DNA of 64,000 nucleotides, taken from assembly GCF_000472445.1 (NCBI RefSeq), contig NZ_AXAJ01000019.1, positions 1 to 64,000 of the forward strand, in the 5' to 3' direction. The notes below the pieces were generated by a model, which worked only from the letters and a program-made list of their open reading frames with translations, was not told the DNA's origin and searched no databases. Shown piece by piece: positions 36,409 through 44,901 of this stretch; within the stretch, counting starts at the first letter, position 1; every line of letters starts with the position of its first letter. The position numbers and the translations under genes were made by a program. Origin of the DNA: Burkholderia sp. WSM2230. Its GTDB lineage: Bacteria; Pseudomonadota; Gammaproteobacteria; Burkholderiales; Burkholderiaceae.

Positions 36409-36465
36409 GCATCGCGGCGCGCGCCGCCCCGGCACAATCGCGGCGGTGCCGTTATACTTACGGAT

Positions 36466-36507
36466 CGTAAGGACGACCTTGCGCTATTCACAAACGGGGA
36501 CGGCCCC
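36466..36507 (+). promoter_or_regulatory. Guanidine-II (mini-ykkC) riboswitch
   Basis: Two small hairpins with ACGR loops, the definition of this class, are present: CGTAAGG-ACGA-CCTTGCG (36466-36483, one G-T pair) and GGGG-ACGG-CCCC (36496-36507), 12 nt apart. A -10 element TATACT (36453-36458) places initiation just before the first hairpin. The sugE ribosome-binding site GGAG is at 36518-36521. CCAT (36506-36509) could pair with ATGG (36516-36519) when the second hairpin is unfolded, which would cover that site; this mechanism is inference. Confidence 0.88.
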
Positions 36508-36528
36508 ATCTGATCATGGAGCTGTTTC

Positions 36529-36849
36529 ATGTCCTGGATTCTTCTGTTCATCGCCGGTCTGCTCGAAGTCGCCTGGGCGGCTGGTCTCAAGAGTTCCGAA
36601 GGTTTCACTCGCCTGTGGCCTTCTGTTTTCACCTTGATTACGGCAACCGGCAGCTTCATTCTGCTTGCCATGGCAATGCGGCAGTTGCCGCTCGGCACTG
36701 CGTACGCGGTGTGGACTGGCATCGGCGCGGTCGGCGCTTTTGTGTTCGGCATCGTCATGATGGGCGAAGCGCTGACGCTCGCGCGCGTGGCGAGCGCGGC
36801 GCTGATCGTCGTCGGACTGATCGGGCTCAAGCTGTCGTCCGGACACTGA
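36529..36849 (+). CDS. sugE: SMR family guanidinium exporter (SugE/Gdx type)
   Basis: 106 residues with four membrane helices. The essential Glu13 is in LLEVAWAAGLKSS, and the end ALIVVGLIGLKLSSGH is SMR-like. The WAAGLK context and the guanidine-II riboswitch in the leader identify it with the Gdx group, which exchanges guanidinium for protons, rather than with multidrug EmrE. It acts as an antiparallel homodimer in the inner membrane. It is a single-gene unit after kdpE. Confidence 0.93.
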   Translation: MSWILLFIAGLLEVAWAAGLKSSEGFTRLWPSVFTLITATGSFILLAMAMRQLPLGTAYAVWTGIGAVGAFVFGIVMMGEALTLARVASAALIVVGLIGLKLSSGH

Positions 36850-36856
36850 GCCCGCT

Positions 36857-36889
36857 GCTTGAAGCCTGCCTGAAGCCTGCCTGAAGCCC
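36857..36889. repeat. 11-bp tandem repeat after sugE
   Basis: Three adjacent units GCTTGAAGCCT, GCCTGAAGCCT and GCCTGAAGCCC lie directly after the sugE stop. No function is evident. Confidence 0.7.
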
Positions 36890-37135
36890 GCTGCCTCAGC
36901 ATGCACCTGCACCGGTCGCAACCGGCGCGGCCCGTGTCGCCTGGCCCGCCATTTTGCGAACCACTCTGCGGTCTGCGAATTAACGTGGCTATAATGGGAT
37001 GGAAACCAACCTGAAATTGCCCGCGGCCTGCTCGGCGCGGCCGGCTTGGCGCGGGTCTGACGACTTCGGTGTGGCGGCTCATCGCTGATTGGCCTCCCGG
37101 AGCGCCCGGCACGCGCAGCGAGCCTGGAGGCGGCC

Positions 37136-37747
37136 ATGCTTGAATCACTTTCGCTTGCTGCGGGGCTCTCATGGGGCAGCGGCCTGCGCCTCTACCTGAC
37201 GGTCCTGCTGGCCGGCGTATTCGAGCGCCTCGGCCTGATTCATCTTCCCGATACCTTGTCCGCGCTGTCTTCGCCGTGGGTGATCGGCGTGGCAGGCGTG
37301 CTGACCGTGACTGAATTTGTCGCTGACAAGATTCCCGCGTTCGATTCGCTGTGGGACGCGATCCACACCTTCATCCGCATTCCGGCCGGCGCGATGCTCG
37401 CGGCCGGCGCGTTGGGCCACGCCGATCCGGCGCTGCTGACGGTTGCCGCGCTCGCGGGCGGCACGCTGGCGGGCACCGCGCATCTCACGAAAGCGGGCAC
37501 GCGTGCGCTGATCAATCTGTCGCCGGAACCGGTGTCGAATGTGGTGACTTCGACCGCTGAAGACGGTTTCGTGTTCGGCGGCATCCTGCTCGCGCTGTTT
37601 GTGCCGCTGCTGTTTCTGGTGCTGATCGTGGGCTTTCTCGTGCTCGCCGGCTGGGTCTTGCCGCGCTTGTGGCGCGGCGTGCAGGGCGGCTTTCGCGGCA
37701 TGGCGACGCACATGGTGTCGCGCCTCGCGAGGAGCCGGCACGATTGA
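37136..37747 (+). CDS. DUF4126 domain-containing membrane protein
   Basis: 203 residues, strongly hydrophobic with about five or six membrane segments, including ALFVPLLFLVLIVGFLVLAGWVLP near the C-terminus. The sequence (GLRLYLTVLLAGVFERLGLI, VTEFVADKIPAFDSLWDAIHTFIRIP) matches the DUF4126 family, whose function is unknown. The stop overlaps a TTG start of the following permease gene, suggesting coupled translation. The ATG follows a GGAGGCGGCC ribosome-binding site. Confidence 0.85.
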   Translation: MLESLSLAAGLSWGSGLRLYLTVLLAGVFERLGLIHLPDTLSALSSPWVIGVAGVLTVTEFVADKIPAFDSLWDAIHTFIRIPAGAMLAAGALGHADPALLTVAALAGGTLAGTAHLTKAGTRALINLSPEPVSNVVTSTAEDGFVFGGILLALFVPLLFLVLIVGFLVLAGWVLPRLWRGVQGGFRGMATHMVSRLARSRHD

Positions 37748-40326
37748 GCGATACGGTTCGACGTTCCTCGGCGCGGGTCGCCATACCGGCGGCGCGCCGC
37801 TTTAGCCGCGGCGATCTGTTGCGCCAGGCGCTGCGCATGACGGCGCGCGACTGGCGCGCCGGCGAACTCACCATGCTGCTGCTCGCGCTCGTGCTTGCGG
37901 TGGCGGCGCTTTCGAGCGTCGGTTTTCTCGCCGACCGTTTGCATCAGGGGCTCGAGCGCGACGCAAGGCGCATGATCGCCGCCGACTTCATCGTGCGCGC
38001 CGATCATCCGGTAGATGCGCAGTTCGCGCGCGAGGCCGCGGCGCTCGGCTTGAACACCGCGACCACAGCCATCTTTCCCAGCATGATCAACTCGACCGGC
38101 GCGCAGCCGGTGTCGCGGCTTGCCGCGATCAAGGCTGTGTCGCCTGGTTATCCGTTGCGCGGCGCGCTGCGCATCGCGGACAGGGTAGGCGCAGCGGATC
38201 GCCCCGCGCAATCCATTCCGGAGCCGGGCACCGTGTGGGTCGATCAGCAACTGCTCGACGCGCTGAAGGTACGCGTCGGCGATACGGTGAAGGTTGGCAA
38301 CCGCCGCTTCACGATCGGCGCGATGATCACGCGCGAGCTGGACCGCGGCTTCTCGTTCGTCAACTTTTCGCCCCGCCTGATGATGCGCGCCGACGAAGTG
38401 CAGTCCACCGGCCTCATTACGTTCGGCAGCCGCGTGACTTACCGGCTGCTGGTGGCGGGCGCGGATGCGTCGGTGGCGCGCTTCGCGCAGTTCGCGCACG
38501 GCAAGGTGGATGGCGGCAAAATGCGCGGCGTCGCGCTCGAATCGTTGCAGGACGGCCAGCCTCAGGTGCGGCAGACGCTCGACCGTGCGAGTCATTTCCT
38601 GACGCTCGTGTCGCTGCTGACCGCGCTGCTCGCGGCGGTTGCGATCGCCATGGCCGCGCATCGGTATATGCGCCGGCATCTGGACGGCTGCGCGGCAATG
38701 CGCTGTCTCGGCGTCAGTCAGGCCACGCTGCGCGCACTGTTCACCCTCGAATTCGTCGGCGTGGGCGTCGCGGGCGGCGCGCTCGGCGTGGCGCTGGGCT
38801 TTCTCGGCCACCTCGCGTTGCTCACCTGGCTCGGCAGTCTGATCGATGTCGAACTACCCTATCCGACAGTATGGCCCGCGCTCCAGGGGATTGCCGCGGG
38901 TCTCGTGCTGCTGCTGGGTTTCGCGTTGCCGCCGCTGTTGCCGCTCACGCGTGTGCCGCCGGTGCGTGTGCTGCGCCGCGAGTGGGGCGAAGCAGGGCGC
39001 ACCGCGTGGGCCGCGTACGGGCTCGGCATCGTGTTGTTCGCCGCGCTGCTGATCGTCGCGGCGGGCGAACTGAAGCTGGGCGGCATTGTTGCCGGCGGTT
39101 TCGCGGGCGGTCTGCTGGTGTTCGCGTGCATCGCGCGGCTCGCGCTGTGGGCGGCGGCGCGCGTGGTGCGCAGCGAGCGCGTGAATGCGGGAATCGGCTG
39201 GCGCTACGCGCTTGCGTCGCTGGAGAGGCGCAGCAGCGCGAGCGCGTTGCAGATCACCGCGCTCGGCATCGGCCTGATGTGTCTGCTGTTGATCGCGATG
39301 ACGCGCAACGATCTTGTCGCCGGCTGGCGTAAATCGACGCCGCCCGATGCGCCGAACGAATTTATCATCGACATTCAGCCGGATCAGCGCGAAGCGGTCA
39401 CGCATTATCTCGACACACACGGCGTGCCGGGCACGGTGCTTTCGCCGATGGTGCGCGGCCGGCTCACCGCGATCAACGACAAGGCCGTCAATCCAGATTC
39501 GTTCAAGGGCGACGACGCGAGACGGCTAGTCGACCGCGAATTCAATCTGTCGTACACGACGCAGTTGCCGGACGACAATCGCATTTCCGCCGGCACTTGG
39601 TACGGCGACACGAAGACTCCGCAGATTTCAATTGAAGAAGGGCTCGCGAAGCTGATCAACGTGAAGCCCGGCGACGTGCTGCGTTTCGACGTCACCGGCT
39701 TGCAGATCGACGCGCCGGTCACGAGCGTGCGCAAGCTCGACTGGGGTTCGTTCAAGGTCAACTTCTTCGTGCTGATGCCGCCCGCCTCGCTGCAGGATTT
39801 CCCGGCCACCTTCATCACCAGTTTCCATTTGCCGCCGGAAAAGCGCGCGACCATCGACGGTCTGATTGCCGCCTATCCGAACCTCACGGCGATCGACACC
39901 GGTCCGATTCTCGCGCAGGTGCAGCGCGTGCTGCAGCAGGTGATCGGCGCCGTGCAGTTTCTGTTCGCGTTCACGCTCGCGGCGGGCGTGCTCGTGCTGT
40001 ACGCGGCGCTCGCCGGCACGCGCGACGAGCGTATGCGAGAATCCGCGCTGCTGCGCGCGCTGGGCGCGTCGCATGGCCAGGTGCGCACGGTGCAGGTCGC
40101 AGAGTTTGTCGCGGTCGGTGCGCTCGCCGGATTGATGGCCGCGGCCGGCGCGCAGGTTATCGGCTGGGTGCTCGCGACTCGCGTGTTCCAGTTCTATCTG
40201 GACTTCAACCCGTGGCTGCTGCCGGCCGGCGTCGCGGCCGGGATTGCCTGCGCGGCTGTCGGCGGCTGGCTGAGTTTGCGGCATGTGTTGTCGCGTCCCG
40301 CGTTGCAGTCGCTGCGGGAGGCCTGA
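37744..40326 (+). CDS. FtsX-like ABC transporter permease
   Basis: 860 residues from a TTG that overlaps the DUF4126 stop; an ATG at 37837 (MTARDWRAGELTML) is the alternative and would give 829 residues. Architecture is of the YbbP/MacB-type: one N-terminal helix, a large periplasmic domain, a cluster of helices with an FtsX core (about residues 255-500), a second periplasmic domain and a final FtsX core with RMRESALLRALGASHGQVRT. The partner ATPase (YbbA type) is not next to it. Such permeases usually work in lipoprotein or lipid extraction or as mechanotransmitters; the role here is unknown. Confidence 0.85.
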   Translation: MSDTVRRSSARVAIPAARRFSRGDLLRQALRMTARDWRAGELTMLLLALVLAVAALSSVGFLADRLHQGLERDARRMIAADFIVRADHPVDAQFAREAAALGLNTATTAIFPSMINSTGAQPVSRLAAIKAVSPGYPLRGALRIADRVGAADRPAQSIPEPGTVWVDQQLLDALKVRVGDTVKVGNRRFTIGAMITRELDRGFSFVNFSPRLMMRADEVQSTGLITFGSRVTYRLLVAGADASVARFAQFAHGKVDGGKMRGVALESLQDGQPQVRQTLDRASHFLTLVSLLTALLAAVAIAMAAHRYMRRHLDGCAAMRCLGVSQATLRALFTLEFVGVGVAGGALGVALGFLGHLALLTWLGSLIDVELPYPTVWPALQGIAAGLVLLLGFALPPLLPLTRVPPVRVLRREWGEAGRTAWAAYGLGIVLFAALLIVAAGELKLGGIVAGGFAGGLLVFACIARLALWAAARVVRSERVNAGIGWRYALASLERRSSASALQITALGIGLMCLLLIAMTRNDLVAGWRKSTPPDAPNEFIIDIQPDQREAVTHYLDTHGVPGTVLSPMVRGRLTAINDKAVNPDSFKGDDARRLVDREFNLSYTTQLPDDNRISAGTWYGDTKTPQISIEEGLAKLINVKPGDVLRFDVTGLQIDAPVTSVRKLDWGSFKVNFFVLMPPASLQDFPATFITSFHLPPEKRATIDGLIAAYPNLTAIDTGPILAQVQRVLQQVIGAVQFLFAFTLAAGVLVLYAALAGTRDERMRESALLRALGASHGQVRTVQVAEFVAVGALAGLMAAAGAQVIGWVLATRVFQFYLDFNPWLLPAGVAAGIACAAVGGWLSLRHVLSRPALQSLREA

Positions 40327-40348
40327 TTATTTCTGTTGACGAGTGGTT

Positions 40349-40762
40349 ATGAGTGAGATCGACAACGAAGTGTCCGCGGCGCAGCCGACGGCCTTCGAAC
40401 TGGTGGGCGGTGAAGCGCGCGTGCGCGAACTCGTCGACCGTTTTTACGACCTGATGGATCTCGAAGCCGAGTTCGCCGGCATTCGCGCGTTGCATCCCGA
40501 GTCGATGGACGGTTCGCGCGACAAGCTGTTCTGGTTTCTGTGCGGGTGGCTGGGCGGCCCGGATCACTACATCAGCCGCTTTGGGCATCCGCGCTTGCGG
40601 GCGCGGCATTTGCCGTTCGCGATCGCATCGAGCGAGCGTGACCAGTGGCTGCGCTGCATGGCCTGGGCGATGCAAGACATAGGACTCGATGAGCCGCTCA
40701 GGGAACGCCTGCTGGGTTCGTTCTTCGAAACGGCCGACTGGATGCGCAACCGCAATGGCTGA
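40349..40762 (+). CDS. Group II truncated haemoglobin
   Basis: 137 residues of the 2-over-2 globin fold. The tyrosine at B10 is in DRFYDLMDLE, the proximal histidine F8 in LRARHLPFAI, and the Trp at G8 in ERDQWLRCM, which together define group II (trHbO). It binds oxygen or nitric oxide, probably for NO or redox stress, in the cytoplasm. It is 22 bp after the permease and overlaps the DUF924 gene by 8 bp. Confidence 0.93.
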   Translation: MSEIDNEVSAAQPTAFELVGGEARVRELVDRFYDLMDLEAEFAGIRALHPESMDGSRDKLFWFLCGWLGGPDHYISRFGHPRLRARHLPFAIASSERDQWLRCMAWAMQDIGLDEPLRERLLGSFFETADWMRNRNG

Positions 40763-41447
40763 TGCAGAAGGCGCGGTGCCGGATGGGGCGCCGGTAGACC
40801 GCCCGCCGGTAGACGACACCGCTTACAGCGCGCTCGCGCCGCAAGCGCGCGAGGTGCTCGACTGCTGGTTCGGCTCCCCGGATGCGCCGGGCTTCGGTCA
40901 GGCGCGCAAGCTGTGGTTTTCCGTCGATGAATCGTTCGACGCGATGCTGCGCGAACGTTTCGGAAACCTGATCGATGCCGCGCGCGATTCGCGCCTCGAC
41001 AGTTGGGCGGCCACGCCGCTCGGTGCGTTGGCGCTCGTGATCGTGCTCGATCAGTTTTCGCGCAACTGCCATCGCGATACGGCGCGCGCATTCGCGGCAG
41101 ATCGCAAAGCGCTGCAGATCGCGCAGCAGATGGTGGCGAGCGGTGCGGATCGCTGCTTGCCTGGCGTGCATCATCGCGCGTTCGCCTATCTGCCGTTCGA
41201 ACACGACGAAGCGCCGGCGAGCCAGCAGGAATCGCTGCGCCTTTTCAAGGCGCTCGCCGATGAGCCGGGCGGCGAGTCCTATTATCCGTTCGCCGTGCGG
41301 CACGCCGAGATCGTCGCGCGTTTCGGACGCTTTCCGCATCGCAACGCGGTGCTCGGGCGGCAGTCGACGGCCGAGGAAACCGCTTTCTTGCGCGAGCCGG
41401 GCTCGTCGTTCCAGTCGCGGACGAAGAAGCGGGCGCGCAGCGGTTAG
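40755..41447 (+). CDS. DUF924 family protein
   Basis: 230 residues, mostly helical. It contains the DUF924 hallmarks VLDCWFGSPDAPGFG, LWFSVDESFDAMLRERF, ALALVIVLDQFSRNCHRDTARAF and HHRAFAYLPFEHDEAP. The biochemical role is unknown, although the fold is TPR-like. The ATG lies inside the globin gene's end; pairing with trHbO in the same operon suggests a connected role. The first 25 residues are low in complexity. Confidence 0.9.
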   Translation: MADAEGAVPDGAPVDRPPVDDTAYSALAPQAREVLDCWFGSPDAPGFGQARKLWFSVDESFDAMLRERFGNLIDAARDSRLDSWAATPLGALALVIVLDQFSRNCHRDTARAFAADRKALQIAQQMVASGADRCLPGVHHRAFAYLPFEHDEAPASQQESLRLFKALADEPGGESYYPFAVRHAEIVARFGRFPHRNAVLGRQSTAEETAFLREPGSSFQSRTKKRARSG

Positions 41448-41548
41448 GAGGCCGCGTTGGCTTGTTTCAAGAGCTGCGCCGAGTACTTCATGCGCTGCGC
41501 TACCGGGTTATCCCCCTGGCGTTACTTGAACAGGCACCGGGCGGCGAC

Positions 41549-43693
41549 TTACGGACCATCAGCATCAGCGTCAGCCGCAGCCGGCGCGGCGGCCGGCGTG
41601 CGCACGAACACGCGCAACAACTCGTCGGTATCGCCGGGACGTGCGCCGCTCCAGAAGAGCCGCCAGTCGCCCGCCGGCATGAGAGCGTTGTTGCGGCGGC
41701 TTTCGACTATCAGCCACGTGCACTCGGTCGTGCGCGCATTAGCAGTCGGCTGATGCTCGATGCCCGCGTAGTAGTCGAGCATCGGCGCCTCGGATTCGCC
41801 GAGCCCGACGCTCGCCATGCAATCGCCGTCGTTCCATTCCACATTCAAGGCGGCGCCGAGGTTTTCGAACACCGAGCGGTAGCTCTTCGCATAGTCGAGC
41901 CAAGGCAGCAGCAGCGTGCTGACGAGTCCCCACGCGATGATCGCGCCCGCGCACCAGCTCAGCGCACCGCGCCACTTGCCCGCGTATTTGAATACCGGCA
42001 GCAGCCAGAGCCAGCCGAGCGTCATCAACAGCGCGGCGGCGATCAGGCCGGGTCTCACCGGCAACACCCAGTCGAGCGGCAACCATCGGCCGAGCCGATG
42101 CAGCGAAGCGTGCGCGTTGACCGGACCGCTCATGATCGACCACACGATCCATGCGAGCGCCGCCGTGCTGCCGAACAGCACGCGGCTCATCATGTCCCAG
42201 ACCGTGTGCAGACGCCGCGGCAGCCGCTCGACGCCTTGCATCGCGAGCAACGCAAGCGGCGCGATGAACGGCAGGATGTAGAGCTCGCGGATCGTCGCCG
42301 AGTTTTGCAGCACCGCGAAGCCGACGCCCGCGAAGATCGCCGGCAACGCGACGCGCGGATCGCGCCAGCGCCGCCAGGCACCGCCTGCCAGCGCGGCCAG
42401 CGCGAGCGGCACGGCTGGAAAACCGACGCTTAGCACGGTGCGCAGTACGAAGAGCCGGCTTTCGCTTTCCGAGCCCAGTTCCGCGACCGAAAAGCCGAAA
42501 AAGCGGCCGATGTTGTTGTCCCAGAGCCAGATCCTGAAGAGCGCCTCGGAGCGCAGATAGAAGCAGATCGGCCAGATCAGCGCGAACGGTGCGGAGACCA
42601 GCGCCGCGATGCCCAGCGCGGCGGCGAAACTGCGGCTGCGGCAGGCGGGATACAGCACAAGCAGGGCGCAGGTCGTCGCGCCGAATACCAGCGGCACAAA
42701 CAGGCCCTTGGCGAGGAACGCCACGCCCACGCCTGCGCCGAACATCGCCGCGCCGCTCGCAATCGCATGCCGGCGCACGCGCGCGGCGTCCCCGGAGAGG
42801 CTGCTCTGCGCGCCGTCGTCGCGAAGATGCACCAGCACCAGTTCGAAGAGCCCGCAGAAGCCGATGGCCGCGCCGGCCATCAGCGCGACGTCGGTCATCA
42901 TGTCGTGAACATGCTTCACGACGACGAGCGTGCCGCCGAACAGCGCTACCGTGCCGATCACGCGCACGTCGAACCAGTTCGACGCATCCACCGCGCGGCG
43001 TGCGACGCGGGCCGTGTAGTACACGGTCAGGCCCGCGAACAGCGCGCTCGCGAGCCGTGCCGCGTCGTGCAGCGGCAGATAGCGGCCGAACATCCATGCA
43101 AGGCCCGCGGCGACCCAGTCGTAGACAGGCGGTTTTTCGACGAACGGCTGGCCGGCATTGGTCGGCACGACGAGGTCGCCGGTGTCGAGCATGTGCTGGA
43201 CGATGCCGAACGTATAGGTCTCGTCCTGCTTCCAGGGATCGTGCCCCAAGGTGCCCGGCAGCAACCATGCGCACAGGATCGCCAGCGCGACAAGCCACAT
43301 CAGCGGACGGACGGTGCTCAGCGAGCGCCAGCGTTCGCTGCCGCCGCTCGCGCGTTCTGCTGCCGGCGAGCCGAAGGCGGGTTGGCCGGCCGCGCCGGAT
43401 ACGCGCGGTCGGGCAGGCTTCGCGGGGCGCGTGGGCGCCGCAGCTTCGGAGGTCTGGGTGTCAGCCGCGCTCAGGTTGTTCGGGATGGTTGCGCTGTTCA
43501 GGCTCTTGGGGTTGAGCGAGCTGATCGGGCTGATCGGGCTGATCGGGCTGTTTGGGCCGTCCAGGCCGCTCACGCCGGTCGTGGTGGCGCGCGCCGACCG
43601 CGCCTGTTGCGCGCTGTCGACGAGGCCGCCCGTCGCGGACACCGCCGCCGCGACGCTCCCCTGGCGCCGCACTGTGGAAGACTTTTCTTGCAT
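41549..43693 (-). CDS. GT39 family (ArnT-like) membrane glycosyltransferase
   Basis: 714 residues from ATG 43693; an in-frame GTG 15 codons earlier lacks a ribosome-binding site. The first 120 residues are low-complexity and carry a PIS repeat. About 12 membrane helices follow. The family signature KQDETYTFGIVQHML ... GQPFVEKPPVYDWVAAGL gives the DE catalytic Asp and the KPP loop in the periplasm. Homologues transfer a sugar from undecaprenyl phosphate to lipid A or proteins. No aminoarabinose-synthesis genes are close by, so the donor is unknown. Confidence 0.85.
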   Translation of the reverse strand: MQEKSSTVRRQGSVAAAVSATGGLVDSAQQARSARATTTGVSGLDGPNSPISPISPISSLNPKSLNSATIPNNLSAADTQTSEAAAPTRPAKPARPRVSGAAGQPAFGSPAAERASGGSERWRSLSTVRPLMWLVALAILCAWLLPGTLGHDPWKQDETYTFGIVQHMLDTGDLVVPTNAGQPFVEKPPVYDWVAAGLAWMFGRYLPLHDAARLASALFAGLTVYYTARVARRAVDASNWFDVRVIGTVALFGGTLVVVKHVHDMMTDVALMAGAAIGFCGLFELVLVHLRDDGAQSSLSGDAARVRRHAIASGAAMFGAGVGVAFLAKGLFVPLVFGATTCALLVLYPACRSRSFAAALGIAALVSAPFALIWPICFYLRSEALFRIWLWDNNIGRFFGFSVAELGSESESRLFVLRTVLSVGFPAVPLALAALAGGAWRRWRDPRVALPAIFAGVGFAVLQNSATIRELYILPFIAPLALLAMQGVERLPRRLHTVWDMMSRVLFGSTAALAWIVWSIMSGPVNAHASLHRLGRWLPLDWVLPVRPGLIAAALLMTLGWLWLLPVFKYAGKWRGALSWCAGAIIAWGLVSTLLLPWLDYAKSYRSVFENLGAALNVEWNDGDCMASVGLGESEAPMLDYYAGIEHQPTANARTTECTWLIVESRRNNALMPAGDWRLFWSGARPGDTDELLRVFVRTPAAAPAAADADADGP
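43521..43556. repeat. 9-bp tandem repeat inside the GT39 gene
   Basis: Three identical CTGATCGGG units (43521-43547) and a variant CTGTTTGGG. Read on the minus strand it encodes repeated Pro-Ile-Ser in the N-terminal cytoplasmic extension, so length changes keep the frame. Confidence 0.85.
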
Positions 43694-44050
43694 GAAACGA
43701 TCTCTGGTCGCGGTGCGCGGCAACAGGTTGGCGCGCACGATGTTCTAGCTTTGCGTCGCGCGAGTCCGCGCAATCGTCGCGATTGTAGTCTTCCATTATT
43801 ACGATTGATTACAGGCGCGGTGGCGCACAGATGCAGCCATTGCGCGTGCCGCGGCGATGGCTGGCACTGCTCATGAGGCAACGGAGAGCGTGGAAGGCGT
43901 GGAAGGTGTGGACAGCGGGGAAAGAGCGGAAAGAGCGGAAAGAGCGGAAAGCGCAGACAGCTGCAGAAACCCGGCGCGTGTTCCTGTCACCGCATATTCG
44001 AAGACGGCGCATGAAACCGGGCACCGCACGAAGCGGCGAAAGAAGCGCGG
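43694..44050. other. Gene-free region with a 9-bp-period repeat array
   Basis: About 357 bp between the GT39 gene and the SDR gene. It contains the purine-rich array at 43888-43959. Open frames through it on either strand encode only low-complexity products (for example repeated Lys-Glu-Arg) and are not supported as genes. Confidence 0.5.
43888..43959. repeat. Eight-unit 9-bp minisatellite
   Basis: Successive 9-mers are GCGTGGAAG twice, GTGTGGACA, GCGGGGAAA, GAGCGGAAA three times and GCGCAGACA. The period is kept over 72 bp while the unit drifts, as in a slippage-derived array. One strand is strongly purine-rich. Confidence 0.85.
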
Positions 44051-44797
44051 CTAACGGCCGCCTGCAACGTCGAGCAGCGCGCCGGTGACATACGACGCCG
44101 CGTCGCTCAGCAGCCAGACGATGGTTTGCGCGACTTCGTCGGCGCGGCCCGGACGCCCCAATGGCGTGGCCGCGCCGAGCTGGGCCGCGCGCTCCGGCTT
44201 GCCGCCGCTCGCGTGGATCTCGGTATCGATGAGGCCGGGCCGTACCGCGTTCACGCGCACGCCTCGCGGCCCGAGTTCTTTCGCGAGACCGAGCGTCATG
44301 GTGTCGACTGCGCCTTTGGAGCCCGCATAGTCGACATATTCGTTGGGCGAGCCCAGCCGCGCCGCCGCGGAAGACACATTCACGATCACGCCGCCCGCGC
44401 CGCCGCGATCCGTCGACATGCGCCGCGCGGCTTCGCGCGCGCACAGATACGCGCCCAGCACGTTGACATTGAACATGCGCGTGAGGCGCGCGAGATCCAT
44501 GTCGGCAAGCGGCATGGACGGGGCAACGATGCCCGCGTTGTTGACCAGCGCGTCGAGGCGCCCGAACTGCCGTGCGACCGCGTCGAACATGGCGAGCACG
44601 TCGGCTTCGTTGGCGACGTCGCCGGCAACCGGCAGCGCGCGTCCGCCGGCACGCTCGACCTCGGCGACGGTTTCTTCCGCCGCCTCGAGGTTCTGCGCGT
44701 AGTTCACGCCCACCGACCAGCCGTGCGCGCCAAGCAGGCGCGCGGTCGCGCGGCCTATGCCGCGGCTGCCGCCGGTGATCAGAACGGTTTGGGTCAT
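44051..44797 (-). CDS. SDR family oxidoreductase
   Basis: 248 residues from ATG 44797 (MTQTVLITGGSRGIG). All classical elements are intact: TGGSRGIG, NNAG in LVNNAGIVAP, VNVSSAAARLG with the Ser, YAGSKGAV with Tyr/Lys, and RPGLIDTEIHASGG. A G-D in VAGDVAN and the N-Y-A segment after beta-2 suggest NADP preference. The substrate is unknown. It is downstream of the LOG gene with a gap of 104 bp and a possible separate promoter. Confidence 0.88.
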   Translation of the reverse strand: MTQTVLITGGSRGIGRATARLLGAHGWSVGVNYAQNLEAAEETVAEVERAGGRALPVAGDVANEADVLAMFDAVARQFGRLDALVNNAGIVAPSMPLADMDLARLTRMFNVNVLGAYLCAREAARRMSTDRGGAGGVIVNVSSAAARLGSPNEYVDYAGSKGAVDTMTLGLAKELGPRGVRVNAVRPGLIDTEIHASGGKPERAAQLGAATPLGRPGRADEVAQTIVWLLSDAASYVTGALLDVAGGR

Positions 44798-44901
44798 CGC
44801 AGCCTCGACGGGCAAGTAGAGTAAGAGCCTGAATCCTGCGTAAGGCGAACCGAAACGCGCGGTCCGTCAGCGACAGCGGTAGCCGCAGCCAGATCCGCGC
44901 A

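Noticed and set aside
37240..38811. A 523-codon minus-strand frame opposite the DUF4126 and FtsX permease genes
   Set aside because: Its composition is Arg/Ala/His-rich with no domain, and it runs across two genes with strong membrane-protein content on the other strand.
43888..43959. CRISPR-like array
   Set aside because: The units are 9 bp and directly adjacent with no spacers, and no cas genes are present; it is a minisatellite.
43831..44088. Plus-strand frame encoding a Lys-Glu-Arg repeat product
   Set aside because: It only translates the 9-bp repeat array; there is no ribosome-binding site or similarity.
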